Under the pieces are notes generated by a model. That model was not told the origin of the DNA, did no database searches, and saw only the letters and a program-made list of their open reading frames with translations. From assembly GCA_951394405.1 (NCBI GenBank), contig OX596344.1:1488001-1552000 (forward strand): a DNA stretch of 64,000 nt. The letters run 5' to 3'. This document shows positions 45,110 to 58,355 of the stretch, piece after piece. How positions within the stretch are numbered: the first letter of the stretch is position 1; the number at the start of each line of letters is the position of its first letter. This DNA comes from Coprinellus micaceus. Its lineage: Eukaryota > Basidiomycota > Agaricomycetes > Agaricales > Psathyrellaceae. The translations under genes were made by a program, and so were the position numbers.

Positions 45110-47856
45110 ATGGCCCAATCGACGAAAGAGAGCATAGAAACCCAGACCAACGAAGGGTCTAGCCATTTCGCTGGTGCACACAACTTCAGCATCGGATACC
45201 AATTCAACGTCGAATCTGACGGAAATGTCACTGTTAATGTAAACAACAAACCCAGTACGTCCCATTCCATCTATGCAGCGGGATGAGCCTGACGCCAATC
45301 TACTAGGCCTCAATGATACGCTCCAGCCAATCCTGGATGCAACCCATAGGCGCGATCGCAAGAGATTCCCTCCCAACTCTACGTGTCTTCCTGGGACGAG
45401 AGAAAGCGTCATCAAGCAGGTCAAGTCCTGGGCCAATAGCGGTATCGTCCTGAAGGATGATGCTAGCCACGTCTTGTGGCTCTACGGCTATGTTGGGTCT
45501 GGCAAATCTGCCATCGCTCAAACGATCGCGGAGAAGTTTGCGAAGAAGGGGCGGTTAGCAGCGAGCTTCTTCTTTTTCCGTGGCTCGGGGGACAGGAGTA
45601 AAAGCGTCAGGTTCGTGAAGACCTTAGCAAGCGAACTAGCTGCTGCCATACCCTCCACCGTACCCTCGATGAAGAAGGCTATCGAGGAGTACGCCGGCCT
45701 TCTGACCACAAGTCCATTGGAGCTGCAATTTCAACACCTTTTCCTCGAGCCGTTTCGCGCCGCCCTCCGGAATCCGGGACGCCTGGCCCAGCGCCTTCTG
45801 ACAGGACCAGTGGTCACTGTCATCGATGGCCTCGACGAATGCGAGGACCGAGAAGAGGTCGCCAGTTTCATGGATCGGATAGCTGAATTTTACAAGGAGC
45901 ATCCTCGCACCCCGCTGCGATTTTTCATATCCAGTCGGGTGGAAGAACACATCCGAGCACGCATCACGAAAATTGGGACGCATACGCATGTGGAATCCGT
46001 CGATCTGGCTCATCATGGGTCGAAGGATGACATCGCTTTGATCGTCGACGAGACGTTCAAGAAGGCCGCGGAGGAAGACAGGGTTATCAGGTCGTACGGA
46101 GAGTGGCCCAAGGCACAGGACCGTCTCAAGTTGATCGACCATGCGGACGGCTCGTTCATACTAATCTCGACGATACTCCGCTTCATCCTGGAGACCACGA
46201 ACGATGGGCGTTCCGCCAAGGACCGACTCGCAGTTGCGCTCAGCTTCCATACAGGCCTAGACGAGATGTACACTCAGATCTTGGCACAGGCGGAGGCCAT
46301 TCCCTATTTCACTACTATTTTGTCGGCCATCCTCCTGGTTCAGGCTCCCCTCTCCATATACCAACTTGCCGACCTCCATCGAGTGGAACCAGGCAGGGTG
46401 ATTCCTGTCTTGGTGAACCTCCACGCGGTTCTCCAGGTCCCGGGCGACGACGCCAGCCCGGTTACCCTCTGCCACTCGTCGTTCCGCGAATTCCTTTCCT
46501 TGGAGAGTCGGTCAGGGCGCTTCTATGTACCCCAGTCCCGGCATCGGGTCTTGGCGCATCAATGCTTAGAGCATATGGTCGCTGGCTCAGAGCCTGAGGT
46601 GAACTCCTTTGCGGTATATGGCAATAATGCGTTCAACTTTCATTGGAAGTTGAACATTGCCGCGCGACGGGGTGACCCTCTGGAAATCAGGGCCGAGCTA
46701 CGGGATATCGTGGTCCATTGCAGAAAGGTCGTACCGTCCTTAGTCTACCCTTCCATCCGCTCCGCTATCGCCGGCTACACGTTAATGGACCGCCACTGGG
46801 TCAACGCCATCTCGAAGAAGAACAAGATGCTATCCATTGGGGCGTTTGTCGCTCGCTTCACCGAAATCCCCATCCGTAGGGGTGAACTGTGGCGCCCTGC
46901 AACAACCATCCTCGAAGCTCTTGAGCACGGCATAATGGCGCTCCTGGAGCCCAAGCCTTCGACCTGGGAGGAAGAACTGGCGGTCATCTGGAGAGCGATG
47001 GACCCACCACTATCCACCATCCGAGAGCTTCTCCCTCACCACACCCACGTCGTGTCCAGTTGCATTTCCCATCTCTTCGCACACTGGTCGCCGCCACCAC
47101 AGCAAGACAAAGTGAAACCCTCAGGGCCTAAAATACCAATCGTGTTCCTCCCCGTGCGGGGGGGTAACCTCGACACATCCGACTACGCCTTCTGGACTTT
47201 CAGTCACCACCTTGAGGTGGCCGCCAAGTACGACCCAGACTTCACTCTGTCCTTCCTACTCGCCCAGCGTACCCCTCCCCTCCCGCGAAGCAGTCCACAA
47301 AGGGAAGATATATCGCCGTTCGACTATATGACGCACCAGTCCCGTTACTTTGTCAGATTCGATCCTGGGAATAATCTAACGACGTTCAAGTGGAACTTCG
47401 AGGCTGTCTCGTCGACAATGGAGAGTTTGATAAAGGTGAATAGATGTTCGGCTCCCCTCCTTTCAAATCACGGTTCTCATCTGGACTATCTGCCTCCAGC
47501 TCAAGGGTTCGACCCGCCTACCTTCTATCGATGATTGGGGTTTCAATAAAACACCAGGAAGTAGTTCTTTGCCGTTGGTGTATGGATGTGTGAGTCGTTG
47601 CAATCTTTCGGCGACCTTTCTGGTTAACGTATCCTCACAGGTGAAGGAAGATTATTCTATCTTCAACATGTGGCTGGTATGTGTGGATATAAGTTTGATA
47701 CTATTAGGAACTAATCGTTACCGCTGGTATCAGGGTTACAGTCTCGTCGCACAGTGCTTCATTGGTTGGATGGAGGGCTCGCATGATGACGAGGAGTGTA
47801 TATTGCACCAAAAACACCACCGGGCAGCACGCATGGCAATCGAGGGATCACCGTAG
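45110..47856 (+). CDS. NACHT-type NLR (STAND) protein, copy 2
   Basis: Paralogue of the NLR at 41092-43766 with the same exon plan. Exon 1 (45110-45254) encodes the N-terminal motif FAGAHNFSIGYQFN (residues 20-33). Exon 2 starts at 45307 with SLNDTLQPILDATHRRDR and carries CLPGTRE, Walker A GYVGSGKS, AASFFFF and Walker B VTVIDGLDECED. The intron after exon 2 most simply runs 47436-47640 (GTGAAT donor, phase 0), giving 810 residues. Exon 3 is 36 nt (47641-47676), the same length as in copy 1. Exon 4 (47734-47856) ends in CFIGWMEGSHDDEE. Without that splice the main frame would stop at 47534. No C-terminal repeat domain is visible. Confidence 0.9.
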
Positions 47857-48053
47857 ATAAATACTGGATGTAGCCCTCGCATTCTCAGAGCTTTCCCAAT
47901 CCCCAGGGCGCTTCGCTTCGCTTCTTCAGGCACGGGCGCTTACACATGCCCCGTGGGAAATCTGATCAAGCTTCTGAGCATCTGACTGGGCCTGGTATTC
48001 TATCCTTCCTACCATCATCTGCCTTCTCCTGCATTACACTCACCACGATCATC

Positions 48054-49357
48054 ATGGCCTCTTCTTCGTCGTCAGAGAAGAAGCCGGTCGCAATCATCAC
48101 GATTGGCATGGCTGGTGCTGGAAAATCGACCTTTGTCCAAAGAATGAATTCATATCTCCACTCTCAAAACGAACACAGGCCCCCATACATTCTCAATCTC
48201 GACCCCGCTGTGACCCATGTGCCGTACGAGGCGAACATTGACATTCGGGACACGATCAACTACCAGGAGGTCATGAAACAGTTCGTTATGCACCCCATTG
48301 TCGCGGCGTAAGACCGACACTGAAGTGTGCGCAGGTATAATCTTGGGCCCAATGGTGGAATCTTGACTGCGCTGAATTTGTTCACGACAAAGTTTGACCA
48401 AGTGCTGGATCTGGTGGAGAAGAGGGCTGGAGAGGTCGAGTGAGTATTGTGCTTCCTATTGGGTGCATATCCTAATGAACGGGCAGCCATATAATACTGG
48501 ACACACCCGGACAGATTGAAATCTTCACCTGGTCAGCGTCTGGCTCCATTATCACAGATGCTATCGCATCATCGTTGCCCGCCGTGGTGGCCTATGTCAT
48601 CGACACGCCACGGACGGTCGCTCCTGCGACGTTCATGTCGAATATGCTATACGCATGCAGCATCCTATACAAGACAAAACTTCCCTTCATCCTAGTGTTC
48701 AACAAGACGGATGTGCAGCCGCACGACTTTGCGCTGGAGTGGATGACGGACTTTGAGGCGTTCCAGACGGCGCTGGCGACGCACGGCGGGACGCTGGATT
48801 CGGAGGGCGAGCCGACGTACATGAACAGCCTGATGAACAGTATGAGTCTTGTGCTGGATGAGTTTTACAAGAATCTCAAGGTGTGTGCTTACCTTCAAGC
48901 GTTGTTGCACTCCCTCATACCTGAATGTAGGCCGTGGGTGTGTCAAGTGTAACGGGAGACGGTATGAAGGAGTTTTTCGAAGCCGTCGAGGTGTCGAGGG
49001 AAGAGTACGCAAAAGACTACCTGCCTGAACTCGAGCGCGCACGAAAGGCTAAGGAGGAGTCGCTGCGGGCCGCCAAGCAGGATTCGATGAATCGGCTCTT
49101 GAAGGATCTCGCTATCGACCGCCAAAATCCGGACTTTGTCCGGCAGGATACATGGGATCCTGCAGAGGAGGATGACGATGACGATGACGATGCAGAGATC
49201 AACTTCATCGACAAAAGTACGTTCCCTCACTTCTCGAAAGTGGGGCGGTTGGCTGATATGACCCTTAGGTTCGGATCCTTATCCTGGTCAGTATGCTGAC
49301 CTGACGCGGTCGAGGAGGCAGGAAGACGAGAGAGTGAATTGGCCCAGACCTGGGTAA
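48054..49357 (+). CDS. GPN1: GPN-loop GTPase 1
   Basis: GTPase (Npa3 in yeast, XAB1 in animals) needed for assembly and nuclear import of RNA polymerase II. Exons begin at ATG 48054 ([20 protein letters not shown]); an in-frame ATG at 47946 would add 36 residues with no family support. Visible motifs: Walker [10 protein letters not shown], the family-defining GPN loop in [16 protein letters not shown], switch [15 protein letters not shown], and NKTD. The C-terminus has an acidic run of Asp (about 49170-49195) and ends at the TAA 49355-49357 after an intron, with [20 protein letters not shown]. Introns are near 48279-48334, 48438-48486, 48881-48931 and 49218-49269. Confidence 0.95.
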
Positions 49358-50884
49358 TCGCTCCTAACCACTCTCCATTCCAGCTGTATGTTTGTCACAT
49401 ACAATAGATGGTTGCTACGATCCCATGGGGCTGGTCAAGTTTCATTCCTCATCCAGAACTTCCGGTGGGAGACTTCTCCGGACCCCCTCACTATTCTAAC
49501 CGTCTACTTACATTTCCAGTCGATAAACTCCGGCCTTTGATTTCCTCCGTCACTGGGGCGTTATTCTCGGGCGTATGGGCAGGTTCCCGGCGCTCACTTT
49601 TCGATATAGCGGAGATATGCATGGAAAAAACCTTGCGAAGCCAACTCGAGTCGACAAGATGGAAATGCATTCCGCTATCGGCAGGCGGGGGGACGGCTGG
49701 AACAATAGCACCCTGGTGGACGCTCTACATACCCGCAGTATCATCCGATCCCGCCACATTTCCGCTTCAATCTCATTAATCTCCAGCGCTTGCGTCGCCA
49801 TTCTGGGAAGTGGCCCTCCAGCTGCCATGGTGCCATGATTCTGAGTGTCTCTCCTCCCTTGTACAAGACTGTGCCAAAAAGATGACACCATTTCCCACCT
49901 CCCCTCCCCTACACCCTCATTTACCACAAGAGCAAAGATGTGGGGGGCAACCAGATCGTCGCTGGTACTTTTGGTAGGTCAGTGTTACGACACCCTTTCT
50001 CTCCCCTTCCTACCATTTCTCCGTATAACAATTGCTGCCCAAAGGCCAGGCTTGAACCTGTCATCCTTCCCTGGACAATACTTGGGCCATTGGATCTACC
50101 TAAGGTCAATCGTACCGTTTTACCCTTGTTCGTCAATTCGATGCCAACTACTCTCGACAAAGCAGGGAAGTTATACGGGCGCTTAATCACTGGGACTCGG
50201 GGTGGGGACTGGCCGCCTACTACACATGCTTGGGGTATAGGAGAATCTAGAGCCGGGAACCTGTGCCTCGATTGTATCTCGTAGCATTTACACGTTTCTT
50301 TGGGCCCCACTTATCCGTTCTTCTACTCTCCTATCCGTTTTCATTCGCCTTAGACCCAAAGATTTCAAATTACTACCTGACTTTCTATTGTCCCCATGCC
50401 TTCATATTTCACCCTCGGCCCCTCCAACCTCCGGGAGTGGACGCTAGAATGCTCATATAACTCGGATAACACCATCAGCGCTGGTATCTCATTTCGTACT
50501 CAGTTGAATATCGAGGATAGGGGGGGTCGGTAGATGCCAGGAAATGACAGTCAGCGGTGGCTGTGCTGAAAGCCAGTCGCCTGCAAAAGTCGATTCGTCC
50601 GCTTTCCCTCTGTCCTCGACCTCCTCTTTGTCCCCGCCCACGGTCTGCGCAACACTCGAAGGGTCTCAAGGTTCTTTCATTTGGAAGTACCCAAGACATC
50701 GACGGCTCCGACTGCCTCCCCAAGCAACGTTCCAAGAATAAACCAGGAAGGCCTGCACGCCGCTCAACCTCGCCGAGCCGCATCGTAACCTCGAGGACTT
50801 TCTTACCGTCCTCCACAGAGCCCCAGGCAAAGTTAGAATTCCAAGCCTCTCAGTTCATCTTCAAGACTACCCTCCTTCGGGGCC
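49358..50884. other. intergenic sequence and CDK1 upstream region
   Basis: About 1.5 kb without a supported gene. Open frames overlap on both strands with no domain. The part after 50550 is pyrimidine-rich and may be 5' UTR of CDK1. Confidence 0.4.
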
Positions 50885-52686
<1,802 letters not shown>

Positions 52687-53470
52687 TCACTTCAGTGCGT
52701 TGTTTGACCAATGGGCTGAAATTGGACATTCTTACTCTTGGGCTTTGAGTTGTCGCTTCCGTTTGTCTTGCGTTGGGTGTCCCCGTCGTACCAATTCGCC
52801 TACCTCAACCGATATAATACCTGCTAAATGCCTTTTGACTTGAATTTCGTGGTTTTGCTTGACCTCTACGTCAGTTACATGAGGACCATTTATGTTCCCT
52901 CCTATTTTCATCAGAATTGGGTGAGTGAGCAGTGTCCGTTGCGAGTTCGTCGCTGCAACTGATCCTCAGTTGACCTGAACATAGACATTGGGCTAGGCCA
53001 GCTGCGACGGGCCTCTCGACCCATCTCGGCGACCCTGGGACCGGCGCAGGCCAGCCGCGTCGCTTTGACCGACGATTTCCAAGTAGAGACGATGCGTTTC
53101 CGGCGTTGATATACGCCGGCTTGCAGGCCCAGTGGCACGCGTCCGAACGCGTCGCGAGTGGCGCTCCCGGTCCAAGCAACCTGAATGATGGTCCAAGACT
53201 GCGTCCTTCCACTTGCGTTGATAAAAAGGCTATCTGTGGCCCCTGGTGCTTTGCTCACCATCTCTTTTTTTCCTCCCGCGCGATACCCTCTACATCCCAG
53301 TCCTACGTCGTCCTCGACGGGTTACCCAATCAGGCATTGGGAGCGACGTTCCTTGTTGCTTTCCTTCTTCGGTACGCGATGTTTTGGTGGCCATTGTTGA
53401 AAATCTTTGTTTGGCGCCGAGTCGTCTGGGTGCCGAAATGGGAACAGGGCTCGTCAATGGTGCAGTGGAG
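52687..53470. other. intergenic sequence
   Basis: 3' flank of CDK1 and promoter of the next gene. A minus-strand open frame (52911-53261) has no domain and no splice context. Confidence 0.4.
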
Positions 53471-53478
53471 TATAAAAG
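53471..53478 (+). promoter_or_regulatory. TATA box
   Basis: TATAAAAG, a canonical TATA box about 100 nt upstream of the ATG at 53572. Confidence 0.6.
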
Positions 53479-53571
53479 GTCAAGGGGTCGAGAGGCTGCT
53501 GTCTGCTATTTGATTCCCCCCTGCGGTATTCTTGTTGCCTCTGCCTCTGCTGAGTATCACCAATAACCTCG

Positions 53572-54889
53572 ATGGCTTTTTCAGAAATTTCAGACATTCC
53601 AAGCATGGTATCTGCGATGCCACACTCCACACTCCAACCAACCTCTGCGATTTGGCGCTCCGTAGAGCAGGCACGACGGACCCGACTCTCCCAAGAAACG
53701 CTCACTATCTCTGATACAGCCTCCCTTCTCCCGGATGAGAAGAAACGCTTGACTCAACTGTTTCAAGAGATCGAAGCAATCATGTACGTCTACCCGTCCC
53801 ACTCATTCCGCTTCCTCTGGTCTCCCGATGTCTGCCTGAACAAAGCGCTAACTTCTTCATCCCCTTTACTTCTCCAGAAGCGAAATGGACCCCAGGTCTC
53901 CCGACGACATCCGCAAGCAAATAGAGAAGCACGGCATCATCCCGCGAGTGCGCCATAGCATTGATATGAGCGTAGCGGAATGGCGTTCCGTGAACAGCGA
54001 CGATCGGGGAGTTCATTTACCTCCCCAAGGCTGGAACAACGCGGTCTTCGTCGTCCCGCCGGAGACACCCCCGAGGACACTGAAGGGATTTGTGAAAGAT
54101 GCGGAGGAGTGCTCTGTCGGTGAAAAGAAGAAGCCGAAGACGAAGCCGTTGGACGTCCAGCGTCCTCCGGGTGACAGAGGGAAGCAGAAGGGGAAGGGCG
54201 TTCCGGAACCTGCACCCGCTGTTTTGGGGAAGAGGTTCGCTACGCCTATTAGCGACAGGTACCGCACTACGCTTTCGGGCAGCCCCTCCTCGTCCGCCCC
54301 ATCCATCGGCATCTCTCGGACCGCTTCAACCGCCTCAGCCTCCTCGGGCAGCCACTATCCTCCAACCCCTGACTCTCGCTCCGTCGACTCCCAAGCCAGC
54401 AGGTTCAAACCCCTTCCCCCGCTCCCACCCGGCGCCAAAGCTACCTCAAGCGCCAAAGTGACGAGCTTAGGAAACGTGCAGCCCTTCAAATACTCTGAGT
54501 TCCTCAACAGAGTTGTGTCACTGGCGCCTTACCTCTCCGATCGCTCACGCAAGGCTTTCACAATTATCGCCCAGGAGATCGATTGGTGGGACGACCAGTT
54601 CGAGCAGGAGTTTGGGCATCGGTGTGAGGCGGTGCATTTACCTGGGTATCCGCTATCGGCGGAGGATGTTAGGGCGTATTATAAGAGGCTCGCTGAAGAC
54701 AGCCCTACTCGACCTCCCAGCATGACTCCCCCTCGGAGCATCCCTGGAGACATGGGCGCGAGGAGGAGTGAGCAGGTAGACCAGCCGGTGTTCCGACCGG
54801 AGGAGAATACGACGCTTAAAAAGGCGAATGAGGCGAGGGAGCTGCAGAGAGCTGCGAGTTTGAGTGGAAGGGGGAGCCCGCTTCGATGA
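53572..54889 (+). CDS. hypothetical protein, conserved C-terminal block
   Basis: Not recognised. Two exons: 53572 to about 53782, then from about 53879 to 54889. The N-terminus has a helical stretch ISDTASLLPDEKKRLTQLFQ. A Pro/Ser/Lys-rich disordered middle follows. Near residues 300-390 there is a compact block that looks structured: YSEFLNRVVSLAPYLSDRSR, AFTIIAQEIDWWDDQFEQEF and LPGYPLSAEDVRAYYKRLAE. A canonical TATA box lies just upstream. The function is open. The layout of a disordered region plus one short helical domain suggests a scaffold or regulator, but that is only an inference. Confidence 0.7.
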
Positions 54890-56580
54890 CGGGTTGAGGG
54901 CGGTGGGGGTGGGAAGGGGGATAGGTACTTCCATCCTTGTTTTTGAACGGTCAGTTTCTCTCTCTATCTTCATATTCCAACACCCTTCGGCTGTTTCGTT
55001 CCCTTATGGCCATCTTGCTCTACAGTACCATCCTACTCATTCTACCTATGCTCGAATCTTACCATATGCCATTCGTACTATTCCTGCCAGGTATCTCATA
55101 GAACGTCTAATACCAATCTGCCCCCACCTCTGGTGTGCTCTCTTGGAACAGTGGAGAGTCTCCATTCCAACCCGGTACTTTTAGAGGCTGCCTGCCCTTG
55201 CCGCCGGCGTGGCCACTGGACCCTGCAGGGGCGGCATTCTGATAAGCGCCCAATGCTCGGTTAAGCCGCCGATCAATTCGGGGCAAATAAGTGCATGCTG
55301 GGCTCCTCGAGGCCTTCCGAGGTCCGTTGGGTGCAACGACGAGTCAACCACGTACCCATCCTGGTCTCCTATGTAGAGTCTGGACTTCCCTACCAGCTTC
55401 TCCCGTGGTCTCCCGAAGTGGTGTTTGTTTGTTTTTCCAGTTTGGGCGAACAATGGGGGCACATGTCATGACCGCCGTTTAATCTCCACAACGCTCACAC
55501 ATGGTCATTCTGGTGTGACAGTGCATGGCTTCCGTGCCCCGGTAAGTATTTTGAATCCGTCGGTATCGCCTCACAGACTCCTCGTTGCGTTGTGTGCGGT
55601 CGCCTCGCGGCCAGGCTGAGGCCACCTCATGGCACGTTTCAAGCCTCAGGGCAGTACCCCGTAGGGTTACGCCTCATGCCACTCCGGGATGACGCAGGCC
55701 GCGTTCACGTTGTTTTAGACGGCAGCGGATGTGGGCGTCAATCAGTCCCGATGACTCCAGCCCCTCGATCTCGTGTTAATTTGGTCAGATTACCTGCGCC
55801 ATCCGTTTGGCTCTAGGACTGCGGATTCGAGTCACAATTCCAAATGAACACTGCCATTGCGAAGATAGTGATTAGTGTACTTTGTAGGTTCGTTACATTT
55901 GATTCATACGGTGGTGTTTTCCCTAGCTGGGCTTCTGGCTGAGCGCAGATGAATTTCCCGTGATCATCAGGTCAGAGATGCGTGATATTTGCCCTCATAT
56001 CAGGGTACAATCAGGGTAAGGCTTCAGAAGGGTCAACGAGTCCCGCAAGCCAACGACCTAACCGGGTTCACTCGCTTGCGGCCGGGAACGAGGACAATAG
56101 GGGGGTTGTTGGTGCAAGCGTGCATGCAGACGACCTGTTGTGTGCTCGGCCTTGTTCCCTTGTCCTGGCAGAAGCCCATGTCAGCCGGGAGACATCGCCC
56201 TGTTGTCATAGCCAAGTCATAACCATTCCCCTTGTTACAATTATTGTCACTCGTTGTTGGCCACCTTGCACCCACATTCCCCGACGCGGCGGTGTTAAGC
56301 GCCCTCCGGTGCCATTTTTGGGTTGGGCGCTCCACGCCGATTGGCCCGGGACTTGCCGGACGCCACGTGTTGGCCGTTGCTTTGTTGAGTCATTGTTTGG
56401 CCGAACCTTATTTGCACATCTACCATCCGAGTCCGACGTCAGGCCGACTCTTTCCCCCTGACCACCACCACCACACATCCATCTCCCCGCCACAGACAAC
56501 GACAACGACGACGCTGTTCATCACAACGACGACGATACATTCTGCGTAAAGGCGGTATATCCCACAGTTCAGGACTCGTC
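54890..56580. other. intergenic sequence
   Basis: About 1.7 kb without a supported gene. Near 55825 a GGATTCGAGTC run is weakly B-box-like but no cloverleaf forms. The end (56460-56550) is rich in CAC and GAC trinucleotides, probably 5' UTR of the next gene. Confidence 0.4.
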
Positions 56581-58083
56581 ATGGCCATAGTCAGCTTGAA
56601 ATCACCCAATACCCTCCCTTCATACACCACGACGGCCACTATGAATGGGCCGGCGTACAACTTCACATCGTTCGGGATGCGTCCCACGCCTCAGTACCCC
56701 CGCCATTACCAGCATCAGCGGCAACAGACCTACAGCAATGCCAGTGCCACCAGGCCTGCTGTGGGCTCCAGTTACACCACAATCACAGGCCAAGAGGAAG
56801 ACGGTCCTAGCCCCAAGAAACGGGCTCGCTCCGAGCCTCCCAACTTCGGTGGCACTTTCGATGACGACGTCAACATGATGGATCTCCCAGCCCCCCCAGC
56901 AGAGCCCGCGACCGGACGAAGCAACTCGTCTTTAAAACGGTCCCAGTCGCACTTGGATCTATCCCGAATGGCGTACACGGCGTTGGATTGGTTCTTGGGG
57001 AAATCGCAATGCGTGAGTTCTTCCACGTCTTCTGTTACACATCGGACAGGGTTCTTATCACCGGATGTCTCTCCTTCCTCGCCCCCCTATTCACTCCCAT
57101 CATCGTCTTCCACCACCACCACCACCCCACCCCCTTCACCCCTGAAGCCCCCTGTGGAAGAGCTTTCAGAACCTGAAAGTCAGAGCCACAGCCAGAGCTC
57201 GAGTCAAAGCCAAAGTCAGAGTCAGCTTCGATCCGTATCACCCGCACCCACCGAGGTCGACGATCCGGAACCGGAGTACCTTGAGGAACAACTCCAAAGC
57301 CAGGGCATCAAAATCCGCGATTTCGGCTTCGAACCCCGTCTAGCCCCGGCATTACCCACAATACGCGCAGTAATTCCGGAGCTGTTCGACCAACACGAGG
57401 GCCTCGCAGAGTTCGAGTACCGCATGGCCCAGAAACCACGACTCTTTGCGATGAACCCCAAGACCCTGCGTCGTCTGCTGGACATCGGATGGGTCACGAT
57501 GGATGAAGTCCGGACCAGAGGCGAGGAGAGAGATCTGGAGGAACTGGCGAAGTACGATTCGATGCCCCAGCATCCGTTTGTGCTCAGGAATAAAGGGGAA
57601 ATGCTTAGCAGAAGGCCCTCACCGGAGGAGATTGGCAGCATTTTGGCGACGAAGAGGTTCATGTTCGCAAGGCTGGATAGGCTCAGGAGAAACGCCGAGG
57701 CTGAAGCGGAGAGGAGAGAGAGGGATGCGCGGGAGGTAGAGGAGAGCACGCGGAGAAAAGGCAAGGGTCGGGCGACGGAGACCGGCGAGAAGAGGAAGAG
57801 ATACGAGGACGAGTGGGAATCTCAAGAGTCGTCCCAGCAGAAACAGTATCCTGCCCCGTTGGCTTCATATGACCCCGAGCTATACCCAGAGGCCGCGGGT
57901 GTGATCGAGAGCCAGCAGCTTTCTCAGGGAAGGCCAGTGCCCCCTCCGAGGGTGGATACACCGCCGATTGAGGAACTGGAGGCGCAAGAGCGCAGGAGAC
58001 AAGAGCAAGAAAACCGTCCCAATGGATTGAAGAGGGGGTTGAAGAGGACTTTGAGTAGGACGCAGACGTTTACTCAGTTGTGA
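56581..58083 (+). CDS. hypothetical protein, 500 residues
   Basis: Single exon from ATG 56581; a second ATG at 56641 is possible. The first 220 residues are disordered, with a basic cluster PKKRAR (a possible nuclear localisation signal), Ser/Pro tracts and Ser-Gln repeats (QSHSQSSSQSQSQSQ). A conserved-looking block follows: QGIKIRDFGFEPRLAPALPT, AVIPELFDQHEGLAEFEYRM and KTLRRLLDIGWVTMDEVRTR. A charged coiled-coil-like region (FARLDRLRRNAEAEAERRER) comes next, and the tail is LKRGLKRTLSRTQTFTQL. I do not recognise a family. A nuclear role is inferred only from the basic clusters. Confidence 0.7.
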   Translation: MAIVSLKSPNTLPSYTTTATMNGPAYNFTSFGMRPTPQYPRHYQHQRQQTYSNASATRPAVGSSYTTITGQEEDGPSPKKRARSEPPNFGGTFDDDVNMMDLPAPPAEPATGRSNSSLKRSQSHLDLSRMAYTALDWFLGKSQCVSSSTSSVTHRTGFLSPDVSPSSPPYSLPSSSSTTTTTPPPSPLKPPVEELSEPESQSHSQSSSQSQSQSQLRSVSPAPTEVDDPEPEYLEEQLQSQGIKIRDFGFEPRLAPALPTIRAVIPELFDQHEGLAEFEYRMAQKPRLFAMNPKTLRRLLDIGWVTMDEVRTRGEERDLEELAKYDSMPQHPFVLRNKGEMLSRRPSPEEIGSILATKRFMFARLDRLRRNAEAEAERRERDAREVEESTRRKGKGRATETGEKRKRYEDEWESQESSQQKQYPAPLASYDPELYPEAAGVIESQQLSQGRPVPPPRVDTPPIEELEAQERRRQEQENRPNGLKRGLKRTLSRTQTFTQL

Positions 58084-58355
58084 TGACGAGAATCGCTGTA
58101 TTAGTATGCTTGGTTTAAAGTGTCGTCTGTAATTATAATGGGACGTTCGTATATATCTCAATTATCACTAGGTTCAATTCGTTATCAGGTGGAGTCGACC
58201 ACAGTGAGCGCCCGGACCCTGAGCAGTGATCGCCATCGGAATTTAGGCGCCGTTCGATTTACGTTATGGTCAGGGTTTTCTTCTGACCACCATGATCATG
58301 CCAGTGGACCTCGACTTGTACGATCTCTGCCCATTTATGTAGCACTTATACTGAA

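Noticed and set aside
52911..53261. Minus-strand gene downstream of CDK1
   Set aside because: There is no domain, no splice context, and an equally long competing frame on the other strand.
55800..55860. tRNA near the GGATTCGAGTC motif
   Set aside because: No acceptor, D or anticodon stem can be formed around it.
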